Assembly: GCF_000149955.1 (NCBI RefSeq)
Contig: NC_030996.1
Coordinates: 2,085,301 to 2,149,300, forward strand
Reading direction: 5' to 3'
Source: Fusarium oxysporum f. sp. lycopersici 4287
Taxonomy: Eukaryota > Ascomycota > Sordariomycetes > Hypocreales > Nectriaceae
Length of the DNA stretch: 64,000 nt
Shown here: one piece after another, positions 1-11,752 of the stretch
Numbering within the stretch: position 1 is the first letter of the stretch
Layout of the letters: each line of letters starts with the position of its first letter
Translations under genes and position numbers: made by a program
The notes under the pieces: generated by a model
Database searches by the model: none
Told to the model about the DNA's origin: nothing
Seen by the model: only the letters and a program-made list of their open reading frames with translations

Positions 1-1409
1 TTCGGCACCAAGCTACTAGGTCGAATCATGATTATATTGATGAAAATGATGATCTGGTACTGGATGAGCTTTTCTCAGCAGAATGGTTCTTTGGCCCGAG
101 CTCTTGTGACCTCGAGTCACAAGCGTCATGGGCAGAACTCGGAATCCTTCCGCTCGATGTCGAAAACGATGCGACTTTTGCTCTAGCAGTTTCACTAGAG
201 AACCAGTCATCACAGAATTACTGGCAATTCAACAGCACTCCTCTCGATGAAGTGCCGCCGCCACAAACCAGTCTTAACCCAATTTCCATGTCTCGACAAC
301 AGACCGAGCTGATCCATCACTGGCTGGTCCACATGTGTAGAAACATGGTCCCAATCGACACAGTGGATAACCCATACAGAGTGATATATCTGCGCCTAGC
401 TTCCGAGGGCGTCACTGGCACCTCCAAAAGTCACATTGCAGTGTTGCACGGAGCTTGTGCTGCTGCCGCGCATAATCTGAATACCCTACGGCACGACAAG
501 ACGAATACACAATCAGCATGGAATGCACAGGTAGCACTGCAGAATCTACAAGAGTCCATCTCACAACCGAAGAACATGGACTATACCTCTATTCTAGCCG
601 CTATTGCGATGTGTATCATGCAGGATACCATGACAGGACATCCTCGTAGCTGGAAAGCTCATATACAAGCTGCGTTGAGGATAATAGTACAGGGGAAACT
701 CTATCAAGGTCTGGAACTGGGATCTGAATTACACGTTGTGGTTCTGCAATGTCTTTGTCTCGTCGTGTTGGGCGATGTTGATACACAGCATGACCTTGCA
801 GATATGGTGTCTCAACTCCCGACCACCGAGGACTATGTCTCTAAACATCACAGTGTCACAAAGGCTCTCGTCGGTATCATATCTCAAATCAATACGCTCT
901 CGAAACAAGATGCTATTAAAGATCTCGCTCTGGTCGACCAGCTAGAACTTCAGATCTATCTACAAGTCAGCCCAACAACCCAACACAATCAATTCCGCAG
1001 TGAAAAAGTCAACTTCATCAGTCAACACTATGCCTCGGTCTGGCACTACGCCACAATAATACACTTCCAAAGACGGATCCGCCACAAGCCGCCAGAGCAG
1101 CTACAAGATATTGTATCTGAAGCACTGACTCATCTTGAAGCGGCTGAAGATGTTGCTACTGACCTTGACGGATGCGTTGTTTTATGGCCCTGCATGGTTA
1201 TAGCAAGTGAATGCTATGATGAAGCGCACAAGATGCGTGCGTTGAATTGGTTCAAGAGAAAGGAGCGTCATGGATTTGCGAATGTCAGTTTGGCAAGCAC
1301 AATTTGTCTCGAATATTGGAAGTGGCGTGACAGTAATCCTTTTAGGGCCTTAACTACATCATGGCAAGATTTTGTTGCAGGAACTCAGTATGATGTTGTT
1401 CCAGTATGA
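1..1409 (+). CDS. Fungal transcription factor, C-terminal part (5' truncated by window edge)
   Basis: The reading frame is open from base 3, so the gene begins outside the window; about 468 residues are visible. The visible part has no Zn2Cys6 cluster. It is a mostly helical middle-homology region ending in a segment rich in Trp, Lys and Glu (KERHGFANV, EYWKWRD) that resembles the end of Fungal_trans_2 proteins (PF11951). A DNA-binding cluster would be expected further upstream. An internal GTG at 252 is not a credible start, because acidic coding sequence continues before it. The gene lies head-to-tail with the GH78 gene that follows, but no shared control is shown. The regulator class is likely; the target genes are unknown. 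Confidence 0.75.
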   Translation, partial: RHQATRSNHDYIDENDDLVLDELFSAEWFFGPSSCDLESQASWAELGILPLDVENDATFALAVSLENQSSQNYWQFNSTPLDEVPPPQTSLNPISMSRQQTELIHHWLVHMCRNMVPIDTVDNPYRVIYLRLASEGVTGTSKSHIAVLHGACAAAAHNLNTLRHDKTNTQSAWNAQVALQNLQESISQPKNMDYTSILAAIAMCIMQDTMTGHPRSWKAHIQAALRIIVQGKLYQGLELGSELHVVVLQCLCLVVLGDVDTQHDLADMVSQLPTTEDYVSKHHSVTKALVGIISQINTLSKQDAIKDLALVDQLELQIYLQVSPTTQHNQFRSEKVNFISQHYASVWHYATIIHFQRRIRHKPPEQLQDIVSEALTHLEAAEDVATDLDGCVVLWPCMVIASECYDEAHKMRALNWFKRKERHGFANVSLASTICLEYWKWRDSNPFRALTTSWQDFVAGTQYDVVPV

Positions 1410-1791
1410 GATAATTTGATACAGCGTCTCCCCATCCTATGGTCCGAACCTTCAGGAAAATAGTTATCAAAGAATCGAACCATAAAGATTTAATTCCCAC
1501 AAGGCCACGCTAAACATATCCCCGAGATAACAATTAAATCTGCATGGATATAGAATGGGTCGGGCTGGCCGGTGCATGTCAACCCGCTCGCTCCCGTTAA
1601 ACGAGGTATGTCTCGGTCTTACAAGATCCGAAGGGTCCCCAGCTCAACGTGGGTCATGCGAGTGCCACCACATTGAAATTACGCTTAACAATGGCTGAGG
1701 AATTGCTTGCCTGCCCCTCCAAACGCCCTTCTCTTAGTTCTTCCCTCGTTGTTTCCGACATTACCGCCTCCAACTCGAGAATATCCCCATC
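1410..1791. promoter_or_regulatory. Intergenic region and promoter of the first GH78 gene
   Basis: This 382 bp stretch has no convincing gene. The octamer TCTCGGTC lies at 1611-1618, about 175 bp before the GH78 start, and recurs in two other upstream regions of this block. A C/T-rich stretch just before the ATG at 1792 fits a fungal transcription start region. Confidence 0.45.
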
Positions 1792-4236
1792 ATGGCAGCC
1801 GAACAATTTGACACATCTTGGATGTGGAATCCCGCTTTCATCGAAAAAGCCACGTCTACCGCCGGTCGCTTCGTTCATTTCCGCAAGAAATTCTTTGTCA
1901 ATGCGGAGATACCACCATCGCTTCCACTTCAAATCACGGCTGATACACGATACAAGCTATACGTCAACAAGCAATTGACCGCGCTCGGACCTGTTAAGGG
2001 AGATGCAAGTCTCTGGTTTTACGACGAAGTCGACATCAGCCCGTATTTGCGCTTGGGCGAGAATCACATCGCGATCCATGTCCTCCGACTATTTCACGGG
2101 ACGTCGTACGGGACTAGCTTTCCGCGTCTGGGAACAGGTGGTGTCAAGATCGCAACGACTGTTGATGATGAGGTCTGGGCACCGCAGATTCGAAGTAGTG
2201 AGCTTTGGCAAACGGCGATAGACCACAATGTGACTCTTCGCATCGACGAGGAAGAGGATGATTTTCTTCACGTATACGAATCGGTTTCGGCATCACGCGA
2301 TACGTCATTGGAGTGGATTCCGGCGATACTGCTCCGTTTTCAGAACTCTACTGGTGTCACGGCGCCGTGGAAATTATCGCCGCGTCTCATTCCGCCGATG
2401 AGAGGTCATAAGTCTTACTTCAGCGCTATTCACAACGTTCAGAGCGACTTGCCCCATGGCACCTGGAGTGCAGGATTGCTGGGTATTCAATCAGCAGACA
2501 GTAATCTCCTTCTTCCCGCTCGATCAAGTCATCAACTCGACCTTGAGACTCCCGTGCATACAACTGCTTTTATCCGCTTCCGCTTCGTCCGTCCGGAAGT
2601 TGGAGGCGCTTGTCTTACGATAACGTATTCTGAAAGTTATGAGGACACTCCAGTGCTGATTCCATATCTCCGTTGCAAGGGAAATAGATGCGATACAAGC
2701 AAGTTTCTAATCGGGCCCAAGGATATTTACACTTTCCGGGGAAAAGATGGGAATCCACGTCTGGGCTACTACGATGAGGAAGATACAGAAGAAGTATACA
2801 TGCCTTTCCACTGGCGTACCTTTCGCTTCATAAGACTAAACATTGAGACTGGGTCATCTGATCTGATCATGCGTGGTATCGATATTGACGTTGTGAATTA
2901 CCCATTGGACGTACTATCAACGATAAGCACGACCACAGATGATGGGACTTTGGGAGCGTTGTACGACACGAGTATCCGAACTTTACAAAACTGCATGCAT
3001 GATTGCTACGAAGACTGCCCTTTCTACGAGCAACTTCAATACGCCATGGATACACGAAGTTCATGTCTCTTCACTTACCACGTATCTGGCGATGATCGGT
3101 TAGCGAGACAGGCAATCGTGCAGCTTCACAGCTCCTTTCAGCCTCGTATTGGGCTTACAGCTAGTAGAGCGCCATCGACTCAATTGCAGATCATCCCTCA
3201 CTTCTCCCTCTACTGGATCTGCATGCTGCACGATCATTTCCTTTACTACGCTGACAAGGCGTTTGTTCGGCCTCTTTTACCCGTTGTTGATGCTGTCCTA
3301 GGGTTTTTCCATGAACGTATTGATCATCGCCTGGATCTTGTAAGTCTAGGAAATGAGAAGGGCGTTTGGAACTTTCATGATTGGGCGGAGCAGTGGAGGC
3401 CGTACGGCATTCCTCCGTCAGCAGCCAACTCCGGTGTTTCGACATACACAAACAGCTTATATGCGTACACTCTCAAACTAGCGGCCAAGTTGCAGGGAGA
3501 GTGTGCAGGCCGACTTTCGCTTGCAGATGAGTATTCTCATCGGGCTGGGGTAATTGTCGATGCGGTTAAACGGCAGTGTTTCGATGGGCAATACTTTACC
3601 GACAGCATTGCTGCTTGCTCAGACCCCAAGGCTGACCGTAGCCAGCATAACCAGGTCTGGGCAGTCCTCAGCGGTGCGGTATGTGGTAACAGCGCCCAGG
3701 CATTACTTAAGCGCGCTCTAGGAAGTTCTCAAAGTGGTGCGCCTCTCATCAAGACGTCGATCTCCATGTCCTTTTATACACTTCGAGCCATCAGTATCGC
3801 AGGAGGGTCTTTGTATGACGAACTCTTCCATGTTCTCTGGCAGCCATGGCGTCATCAATTATCTCTCGGTCTGACTACCTGGGAAGAAGACGACGTTTCA
3901 CACCGTTCGGATTGCCATGCTTGGGGCAGCGCTCCCATCTACGAGTTCTTAGCCGAGGTTGCAGGGATACGGCCTGCAAAGCCTGGATGGCAGGAGCTGG
4001 AGTTTGCTCCGCGCCTGGGGCTATATACATCTCTCGAAGCAACAGTTCCGTTTTATAGAGAAGGAAAGTTGGTCTTGGCAAAGGTTGCTTGGAGCTCTTT
4101 AGATGGAGAGACGCTAGTCACGTTGGGTATTGAGGGATTAGACGAGTCAATCTCTGTGCATGTGAAATTACCAGGGTGGCCGGGGATGGTTGAGAAGAGC
4201 TCGCAGAACATGAGCTTCACTTGGACAAGATCTTAG
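1792..4236 (+). CDS. Intracellular alpha-L-rhamnosidase-like protein (GH78)
   Basis: A single exon of 814 residues. It is predicted to hydrolyse terminal alpha-L-rhamnose from rhamnosides. An N-terminal beta-rich region (about 20-180) resembles the carbohydrate-binding domain of bacterial-type rhamnosidases. The six-hairpin barrel follows, with the GH78 signature around residue 408 (DCPFYEQLQYAMDTR) and the late GH78 motif CHAWGSAPIYEFLAEVAGI followed by a C-terminal beta domain. There is no signal peptide (the start is MAAEQFDTSWMW), so it probably acts in the cytosol on imported glycosides, unlike the secreted GH78 enzyme at 12796-15260. A convergent Zn2Cys6 gene lies 58 bp downstream. GH78 membership is well supported; the exact substrate is inferred. 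Confidence 0.85.
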   Translation: MAAEQFDTSWMWNPAFIEKATSTAGRFVHFRKKFFVNAEIPPSLPLQITADTRYKLYVNKQLTALGPVKGDASLWFYDEVDISPYLRLGENHIAIHVLRLFHGTSYGTSFPRLGTGGVKIATTVDDEVWAPQIRSSELWQTAIDHNVTLRIDEEEDDFLHVYESVSASRDTSLEWIPAILLRFQNSTGVTAPWKLSPRLIPPMRGHKSYFSAIHNVQSDLPHGTWSAGLLGIQSADSNLLLPARSSHQLDLETPVHTTAFIRFRFVRPEVGGACLTITYSESYEDTPVLIPYLRCKGNRCDTSKFLIGPKDIYTFRGKDGNPRLGYYDEEDTEEVYMPFHWRTFRFIRLNIETGSSDLIMRGIDIDVVNYPLDVLSTISTTTDDGTLGALYDTSIRTLQNCMHDCYEDCPFYEQLQYAMDTRSSCLFTYHVSGDDRLARQAIVQLHSSFQPRIGLTASRAPSTQLQIIPHFSLYWICMLHDHFLYYADKAFVRPLLPVVDAVLGFFHERIDHRLDLVSLGNEKGVWNFHDWAEQWRPYGIPPSAANSGVSTYTNSLYAYTLKLAAKLQGECAGRLSLADEYSHRAGVIVDAVKRQCFDGQYFTDSIAACSDPKADRSQHNQVWAVLSGAVCGNSAQALLKRALGSSQSGAPLIKTSISMSFYTLRAISIAGGSLYDELFHVLWQPWRHQLSLGLTTWEEDDVSHRSDCHAWGSAPIYEFLAEVAGIRPAKPGWQELEFAPRLGLYTSLEATVPFYREGKLVLAKVAWSSLDGETLVTLGIEGLDESISVHVKLPGWPGMVEKSSQNMSFTWTRS

Positions 4237-4294
4237 AAACAGTTGATTATTATTTGAGGCAATAGAAAGTCAACATTAAGTTTAAAACTAAATG

Positions 4295-6337
4295 TCATTC
4301 CTGCTCTGGCGCGTTGAATTGTTGATATGCCGATGATGCAAATAACGGCATGCGAAACCAATTATCTTGATCTTGAGACATATCAAAGCACGCATCGTCA
4401 GCGAAAACAGGAAGAAGAGTATCCAGTCTCTCAACGTCCATGTAGCTCGGGTTATCATATGTCGAAACAGACTGTCCAGGGCTAATCACCCCGTGCAGCA
4501 TAGAGTCTGGTCTAAACTGATCCTCAATATGAGACGTTGGGACTCTAAGATCAGCCATGAGCTGAAGAATGGTCCCTTGTCCTGGCTCAGTGCCTGCATC
4601 CAGGTCAGATGTTGCGCGACGGAGCATCCTAGCGTAGCTGGCGCTGATCTGCCAGAAGCGACCCATGGTACTGAGAAATGTCGTAAAAAGCGAGACTCTT
4701 GCCATGATCTCGGGACCAGTCTCTCCTGTGAAGTACCTATGCGCCGTCAAGAAGCGAGCAGCCACCCAGACTGACCAGGCAAAAGGCCAGCCGAGCTTAT
4801 CGACAGTTTGGTCAGCCACTTTTGTGACAATCTGAGCCAAGGCTTGTACGCTGCTGAGACATCGCTCTAAGCATTGGCGACGGATCTCATGATGCGAATC
4901 GGACTGGAAGTTGAAATGACATGGTACGGCGAGAAAGCCGTTGAGGTAGATATCCAACGCGTAATAGTACCCGTATAGCATGAAGGTAGCTGGTCGGATA
5001 GCGCCTGGAACACGATCCTCGACAATGCTATGGTTATGCCAAAACAGCCGCGATGGCAGCGTCTCCATCCAGGAATTGAGCTCAGCTGCGGTGTTATGAA
5101 ACTCGCCAAGCCAAGTCGACTCCAGCTCTTGGTTGTTGTAGAGAGTACTGTATTCCATTCCAACCCTGTGAATTCTCCGAGAAAGATCGAATAGCTCTAG
5201 TTGGTAGCTGAATACAGAGGCTGGGGTAAGAGATGTATCGTCTACCTCTGACAGGTTCTCCCGCCAGACTTGCTGTCGCGCAGGTAGGAAGTGGTGAACA
5301 TGGTCGTCGCCCAAGGTCGAATGATGGTTGGTGGTGATGCAAATGGTGCAGTCGAGAGCGTAGATAGCCCAAAACAACCGCTGTCGGAAAATACCATCGC
5401 TCTTGCTCAGCGACTCACTGCTCTCAGCCTCAGTCGACGTGCGGAAGACAAGCCCATCCGTGTTCTTAAGCTGCACAGCCAGTTTCGTAGCTACAGCCAA
5501 GGGACCCCAAACCTGAGGTCCATGCGTCATGCCCGAAAGATCCAAGACAAGTACTGTGAGAACCTCTAACGAGCTATACGACGGTTCCTCCAGCACATCA
5601 ACAAATATGCTCCGCTTAGAGTATTTCCAAAACGAATCGCTCGACGCCTGATCAAGACGCGAGTCAAACGAGTACGGCAGCGTGACACCAAAGAGAGCGT
5701 AGTATAGCAGCGCAGGTTCATCCATAGAGCCCATATCGGCGCAGACGCGCTGGACATCTAGGAAGGGAAACCATGGGTGGATGTGGCGAAAGTAGAGAGA
5801 GGCGAGAGAAACGACGAGGTCTGCTGGGGGTCTGCGCTCTGTGACTCTGCGGGTACGCTCAAAGGTAGGTGATGCTTCACCGACGGGCATTGAACGAATT
5901 GCTTGTTCATTGGTTGATTTGTTGTCGACTTCGATTGTGTCTTGTGTAGGTGCTTGATCAGTTGATGTGCTCGTTCTCGGCGTGCTGCGAATGGCGCGTA
6001 GCTCGGACTCCAGCCTCTCTGGAACCAACAGTCAGCCGACAGTCACCTTACCTTACGGAAACATAGATGATGGAGTAAAAATGAGTCGAGACTTACCAAT
6101 CTTGTCCTCCAACATCTGGCGATGCCCAGCTGGAAACCCCGGCTTCCGCCTCCCCCCATACTCACACTCAACCTTTGCCTTCTCACAGCGCTGACAGGCC
6201 GGTAATCGGCGGTCGCACTTTGCCTTGCGTTGCTTGCACCTCTCACATCTGCACGATCAGTCATTAACCTTCTCCACTCTGTCTATTTCCGGGGAAAGTC
6301 ATTAAGAGAAAAAAAAAGAAGTAACATACGAGGCCAT
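4295..6337 (-). CDS. Zn2Cys6 transcription factor (candidate rhamnoside-pathway regulator)
   Basis: Spliced model: exons 6337-6330, 6248-6097 and 6018-4295, giving 627 residues. The first exon is only 8 nt (ATG plus five bases), so the start depends on the first intron. The binuclear cluster has Cys at 4, 7, 14, 21, 24 and 31 (CERCKQRKAKC, then CQRCEKAKVEC). A fungal_trans middle region (PF04082 type) follows, with motifs such as RHIHPWFPFLDVQ and LFWAIYALDCTI. It is divergent from the MFS sugar transporter across about 360 bp and convergent with the GH78 gene, a layout typical of a pathway-specific activator. That it senses rhamnose is inference from the neighbours only. Confidence 0.88.
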
Positions 6338-6699
6338 GGCTGTTTCGGTCTATGTTTCGCCGTCAGGGTTGCATTTTACGTGCAGAAACTTCGGGGCATG
6401 TTGGCCCTTAAATGCCGACCCAGTATTCAGATTTGTCTTCCACGTGATGGTCCAGAACCCCCTTGAGCTTTCTGCTAGCGTACCCCAGATTTTCCCCAAT
6501 GACCCCGTGGGAATGGGCCGAGAGGGGGGGCTGGTCTCGGTCGAAGTGGTCCCGAGTACAGGACGTGGCGAGTGAGAGGGATGTATATAGCCATGGGCTG
6601 AGCCAGCATCAAACTCCTGCTCTCATCCTAGTCGTTCAATCTTGACCTTGGCATTGCACCGAGTTTTACTTTTCTGCTTCAGTGCTTATTGTATTCGCA
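6338..6699. promoter_or_regulatory. Divergent promoter, regulator (-) / sugar transporter (+)
   Basis: A 362 bp region between two divergent starts. It carries TCTCGGTC at 6535-6542 and a G-rich run near 6520-6530. A TATA-like element (gtatatag) lies near 6581, about 120 bp before the transporter ATG. Overlapping small frames here look like noise. Confidence 0.5.
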
Positions 6700-8304
6700 A
6701 TGGCTTCTCCAGAAGTAACTACCACCATGGCTCTGCCGCCATCGCCTGTTGATACCAAGCGTTGGTGGAAATCGCCCAATCTGCGCACCCTGAACTTTCT
6801 CATGATGATCCCACTTCTGTCGATCTTTTCCCAAGGGTTCGTCTCCATCCCCCCATATCCTCTCATTCAAGCTAATGTGATGCCTAGTTTCGATGGAAGT
6901 ATGATGAACGGTCTGCAGTCCGTCACCCACTGGCAGACTTACTTCGGCACTCCAACGGGAGCTATGCTGGGCTTCTTTAACGCCGCCTATCCCCTGGGCG
7001 GTATCTTGGGCACGTTTCTCATCTCCCCCGCGGCCGATAACTTTGGACGAAGATGGGGTCTAGCTACTGGCGCTGCTCTTTGCTGTATTGGTGCAGCTAT
7101 CCAGGGCGCTGCTATGAATATTGCCATGTTTATCATCTCACGAGTCATCATCGGCGCAGGCAGCGTTGTCGTTGCTGGAGTTGGTGCTCCTTACATCACG
7201 GAGATTGCGCACCCTGCTCAGCGAAGTACGGCTACAGCACTGTTTCTCACCTTTTACTCTGTCGGATCCATCATTGCCGGCTGGTGTACTTTTGGTACTT
7301 TCCGCATTGACAGCACTGCATCTTGGCGTATTCCTTCAGCGCTGCAGGGCCTTCCCTCCGTTATCCAGCTTCTCTTTGTCTGGTTTGTCCCAGAGTCACC
7401 CAGATGGCTCGTCAGCAAGGGTCGCAACGATGAGGCTCTTCAGATGCTCGCCAAGTACCATGGCGAAGGCGACTCCTCTGACCCTGTTGTTCAGTTTGAG
7501 TACAATGAGATTCTTGAGACGCTGAGTGCAGAGGCATCTGAGCATAACAACATCTTTGTCTTCCTCAAGGACTTGGGAAGCACTCCTGGTAACCGCAGGC
7601 GCATGTTTATCATGGTCTGGGCCGCTATCTGCTCACAGATGTCTGGTAACGCCTTCGTCTCATATTATCTCTCGCCCATCCTGCACTCTGTCGGACTCAA
7701 CTCGGATCTTCAGCAGACTCTCATCAACGCTACAAACCAGATGCTCTCTTGGTTCAGTGCCATATACTTCGCCACGTTGCCTGCCAAGGTCGGTCGTCGC
7801 AAGCTTTTCCTTTGGTCTCTCGCTGCCATCTGGGTCATCGACATTTGCATCACTGCAGGAAGTGCTGTGTTCGCCAAGGACAACAACAACAAAGCTGCCG
7901 CGTATACAGTCGTTGCGTTCCTCTACCTCTTCTCTCCCGCCTACAACCTCGGTTTCAACGGCAACCTTGGTCTTTACATCCCTGAGATCCTTCCTTATCG
8001 CATGCGAACCAAGGGATTGTCGTTTTTCTACTTCGTCCAGTTCTGCTTCATGATGCTCTCAACTTTTGTCGTGCCTATTGGTCTAAAGGATATTACCTGG
8101 AAGTTCTACATCATCTTCGTCGGCTGGGTCATGGTTGAGTTTGTTGGAGTCTATCTCGTCTTCCCGGAGACAAAGGGTCCCTCTTTGGAGGAGATTGCCT
8201 GGATCTTTGATGGCCCCAGTGGTGGAGTTGGTATGCATTCCGCTCGGGTTGAGGGTAAGACTTCGACCATTGTTGAGCATACAGATGGTAAGGAGTCTGT
8301 CTAA
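6700..8304 (+). CDS. MFS sugar transporter (hexose/lactose-permease-like)
   Basis: An intronless 534-residue membrane protein. The ATG at 6700 is preferred over the in-frame GTG at 6682. It has about 12 hydrophobic segments and the sugar-porter signatures: DNFGRRWG after the second helix (with R/G-rich loop), PESPRWLVSKGRNDEAL at the centre, and a C-terminal PETKGPSLEEIAW. The central loop with KYHGEG and QFEYNEI is typical of fungal lactose-permease-like and related carriers. It probably brings a mono- or disaccharide across the plasma membrane with protons. Its position between two GH78 genes and opposite a Zn2Cys6 gene suggests uptake of rhamnose or a rhamnoside, which is inference. Confidence 0.9.
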   Translation: MASPEVTTTMALPPSPVDTKRWWKSPNLRTLNFLMMIPLLSIFSQGFVSIPPYPLIQANVMPSFDGSMMNGLQSVTHWQTYFGTPTGAMLGFFNAAYPLGGILGTFLISPAADNFGRRWGLATGAALCCIGAAIQGAAMNIAMFIISRVIIGAGSVVVAGVGAPYITEIAHPAQRSTATALFLTFYSVGSIIAGWCTFGTFRIDSTASWRIPSALQGLPSVIQLLFVWFVPESPRWLVSKGRNDEALQMLAKYHGEGDSSDPVVQFEYNEILETLSAEASEHNNIFVFLKDLGSTPGNRRRMFIMVWAAICSQMSGNAFVSYYLSPILHSVGLNSDLQQTLINATNQMLSWFSAIYFATLPAKVGRRKLFLWSLAAIWVIDICITAGSAVFAKDNNNKAAAYTVVAFLYLFSPAYNLGFNGNLGLYIPEILPYRMRTKGLSFFYFVQFCFMMLSTFVVPIGLKDITWKFYIIFVGWVMVEFVGVYLVFPETKGPSLEEIAWIFDGPSGGVGMHSARVEGKTSTIVEHTDGKESV

Positions 8305-8874
8305 GACGTTGTCTGTTGAAACTGGGGGCTTTCTTTAGGTGACAGGCAGGATGAGGTTATACAGCCACGTCACCAATGTTGACGAGGGACTCGGAGGTAA
8401 TGTTGACTGGATAATGAAGTGGAGTGACCAGGTAGTAGAGGCAGGGACGAGATTGCAATAAATTCTCTTGTTCTTATGTTCAAACCTCGCACATGAGTGC
8501 AGAAATGATTGATGCTGTGACGCCAATGTTGAATGAAAATATTAATAACGAGGTTGAAAGTCGCGCCCTCTTTTAGTACTGGCGTCGAAACTAAATACTT
8601 GTGGATCTCACCAGTGGATCGACGGGACCCACTATGTCGTTCATGTCAAACTTGCTAAACGATAAACGAGAAAACTCGTTTAAGAGCCTCAAGGGCTGAA
8701 GTGGATAAGCATTCACCCTATACCGACAGCAAATACTGGCGGAATATGAGCTTCTTCCAGGCTACCAAGCTATACATTAACACGAAAGTATAAAATAAAG
8801 TAGTTTTAAAACGCCCAAATTTAATAATTTTGATTCTTATCTATTAAAGCCAAGAGAACATCAAATATATTTAT
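8305..8874. other. Intergenic, AT-rich, no gene seen
   Basis: A 570 bp stretch between two converging genes. The second half (about 8770-8870) is strongly AT-rich with runs of A and T. It probably holds the two 3' ends. No repeat or RNA gene was recognised. Confidence 0.5.
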
Positions 8875-11752
8875 TTACGCCGTTAGTTCCTGGAATCGTC
8901 TAACAACTTGGCCAGCATCTGACTGCAATGAACCAGCATGTCCATCAGACAATGATTCAACCCGACCAGCTGCGACCAACTCCCTCGCCTTGTTCGTCTT
9001 CATAGACTTAACGCTCTTATAAACTCCCTGGGCTGGGTACGCCAGCAATCCAAACATTGCTAAAGCGTTGTTAGCTCACATGTCACAGAAAGTTAATATG
9101 CATCGTAGACCTACCACTGCCCGGCTTTGCCACCATGTTGAGAGACCCTTTCCCAACTCCTTTGAAGAAACCCAATGCGCCCTCTTCTTTGGCACCTTTC
9201 ATCGGCTTCGTCACGATATCAGTCATGCCTTCGTAGAAGCCAACTCCAAAGTTCTAACTCATGTTAGTATCCCTTTCCAGCTTCACAGTTAGTGATACAT
9301 ACCTTTGCTGCAACTGTGCCGCCGCTCTTCCAATCTGTCACAGGGCCATGATCCTGGACCTTTTCTCCATACAGTCGTGGCGTATTGCGAAGTCCTTCAG
9401 CCAGAGCCAACGGAACATCCACCAGCGACCCCTTCACCACAGCGGTTGTCATGCCTTGAAGAGCCTTTCCGCTTGCAACTGCTGTCGCTGTACCTGCTGA
9501 GCGACGAGTGCCATCTGGTCGAACACGCTTTACATCTTTGAAGGGGTCGATGAATGCACCGCCCAAGGCTGAAGTAAAGTCTGTCATGGTGCCTAGAACC
9601 GATGAGGCTCCAGCGGTCAAAGGATCCCAGCGTTCGTTCTCAACAAGGTATTCCTTCGGTCGAAGTCTGAATGCGTAAGTCAGTGCCATCGGCAACACGT
9701 GCATTGGTATTAACTCACGGCTCAAAGTCTGTCAACTTAGCTTTCTTGGCGTCCAGCAGAACCTTCAAGGCTGCGTTTGATACCCTAATGTGGCCCTTAT
9801 CACCCGTCTTCGACTTGCCTACGTACTGCCATTTAGCAGCATTTTGCGGAATGAGCTCGCAAGTGAGGTTGGCTACGGGTAGATGTCGGTGGAAAGAGTT
9901 CACTGCTGTCTCAACACCTCTCTCCTGTCTCATCTGCGACGCAATCCTGTTGGCAGCAGTTTGGGCCTCCGGACTGAGGCAGAACTTGATTGCGGAACTG
10001 AGTTTATCCACGGAGATGCTCTTGTAGGCGATAGGGGGTGGACCTGCCCCATTGGACGCAACGACACTTCCCCAAAAAGGCTGGCTGCGAAGATGTTACT
10101 ACAGCTATCTGTAGAAGCGATTGGAGAAGAAACTTACTCGCCGAAGAATGGCACAATAGTTGTCGGTCGACCATTGACGAGGCCACAAGCCGTAGTGCCT
10201 GCGCCTCCATGATGGACAACAGCAGCAACGCGCTTGAACAACCACTCTATCATAAGGTTAGATAATAGACTGATGACTTGGGACGGACTACATACCGTGA
10301 GGGCAATCGCCCAAGTAGAAAACAGAGTCGGTGCTAGAGTCATTTCCACCTAGCTTGCTCCAGCCCCGAGATATAATTACTCTGGCTCCTGCAGCCCTGC
10401 AAGACTCTTTGATGATGTTTGTTAGGGCCGTGGGGTCATCGATCACGATACTTCCGAACCCTATGTATACTGGTGGTGGTCCTCTTGCCAGGAAGTCTGC
10501 AAGGTCTTGGGGAGGTGTATAGGAGGGTTCATCTCGCATAAAGAATCCGCAAATATCTAGGGGATAAATCAGCACGCTATTCAAATCGGTATGCCCCGGG
10601 AAAGTCTTACCAATGCTCTCACCCCAATCACTTGGCTTTGGAACTAGAGCTGGCGACCAACAATAAGTATATGGTACTTTCATGAGGCCAATGATGTCGG
10701 GGCCAACAGCAGCAGCCAAAGGATCCAGATGCAAGTCACTAACTCTCCAAGCATTGATGACATCTCCAAGTCTGCGACGGTTAGCATCAACACGAGGAAG
10801 CAAAGGTCGCTATAAGATCTTACCCTTGCCAGGTCATTAGATCAACAACGCCATAGCTGAGATAGTTGGAAGCCCTGGGATCCATGTTCTGAGACTGAAT
10901 ATTGGCTAGAGGATGAGGGAATGATCTTGTCGCTGTCCAAGGCATCGTGAACATCATGTGGAGCGGGATACCCAAGGCTTGAGCGCAGTGGACGTGTGCG
11001 AAGCTCGGCGGGTTTGCGATGATAGCATCGGCGACGAAGGGACGGTTCGATACGAGGTCCGGTTTGACACAAGAGCTCCAAAAGCCTCTCAACATATCAT
11101 GGATCATGACGCGCTTTCGGCCGATATCGCCACCACGAAGGCTTTCCATGGAAGGAATCAATCCGGGATTCTTGACCATATACTAAAGCCATGCAATTAG
11201 TACTTGGGTATTGGGAGATAGGTCGATAGTCTTACAGCCATGAGATCTTCAGGGTCTCCCCCGACGGGGTAAAACTCCAGACCGGAGGAACGGACAAAAT
11301 CTGTGAAGGTATCATGAGTGGCTAATCGCACGCGATGGCCGTAACGCTGGAGAGCGACGCCGAGGGCAATGAAGGGTTGAACATCGCCTAAATCTGTTTA
11401 GTTCCGGAAGAAAACGTGAAGGTCGTCAGACTCTACCTCGACTGCCAACAACTTGAATAACGACATTGAGGGCTGGACACGGCCCCGAGGGGGCAGCTGA
11501 AGGGAGGCTGGTGGTTGGTTCAATTTCTTGGGCTTTGTCGGGAGGAAGAAGGCGATTGACTTCGTCAGGCTGCAGCGACGAGAACTCAATATCGACCCCT
11601 CCATGGTCTTGGCGCAGTCAGCATCACGATAGCTTCAAAAAGGACAAAAAGGGGTCAATCGTACCGTTGACGCGCGACGTGCTAGCGAGGACTGACCCTG
11701 AGGAATGCAGCTCGTACGGAGGTGGTGCATCCCAAGGGAACGTCCAAGACAT
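8875..11752 (-). CDS. UDP-glycosyltransferase, sterol 3-beta-glucosyltransferase-like (GT1)
   Basis: Spliced model of 10 exons: 11752-11665, 11607-11437, 11387-11236, 11182-10824, 10771-10296, 10246-10138, 10084-9719, 9666-9303, 9253-9115 and 9059-8875, giving 802 residues. The N-terminal GT28-like fold carries [15 protein letters not shown] and [10 protein letters not shown]. The donor-binding end carries [12 protein letters not shown] and, across an intron, GDQPFWG. This matches sterol glucosyltransferases such as UGT80/Atg26, without the GRAM and PH domains of Atg26. A long C-terminal region of about 300 residues of unknown role follows, with several Gly/Ala-rich amphipathic stretches. It may glucosylate a sterol, lipid or xenobiotic. 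Its link to the flanking GH78 enzymes is only positional. Confidence 0.87.
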
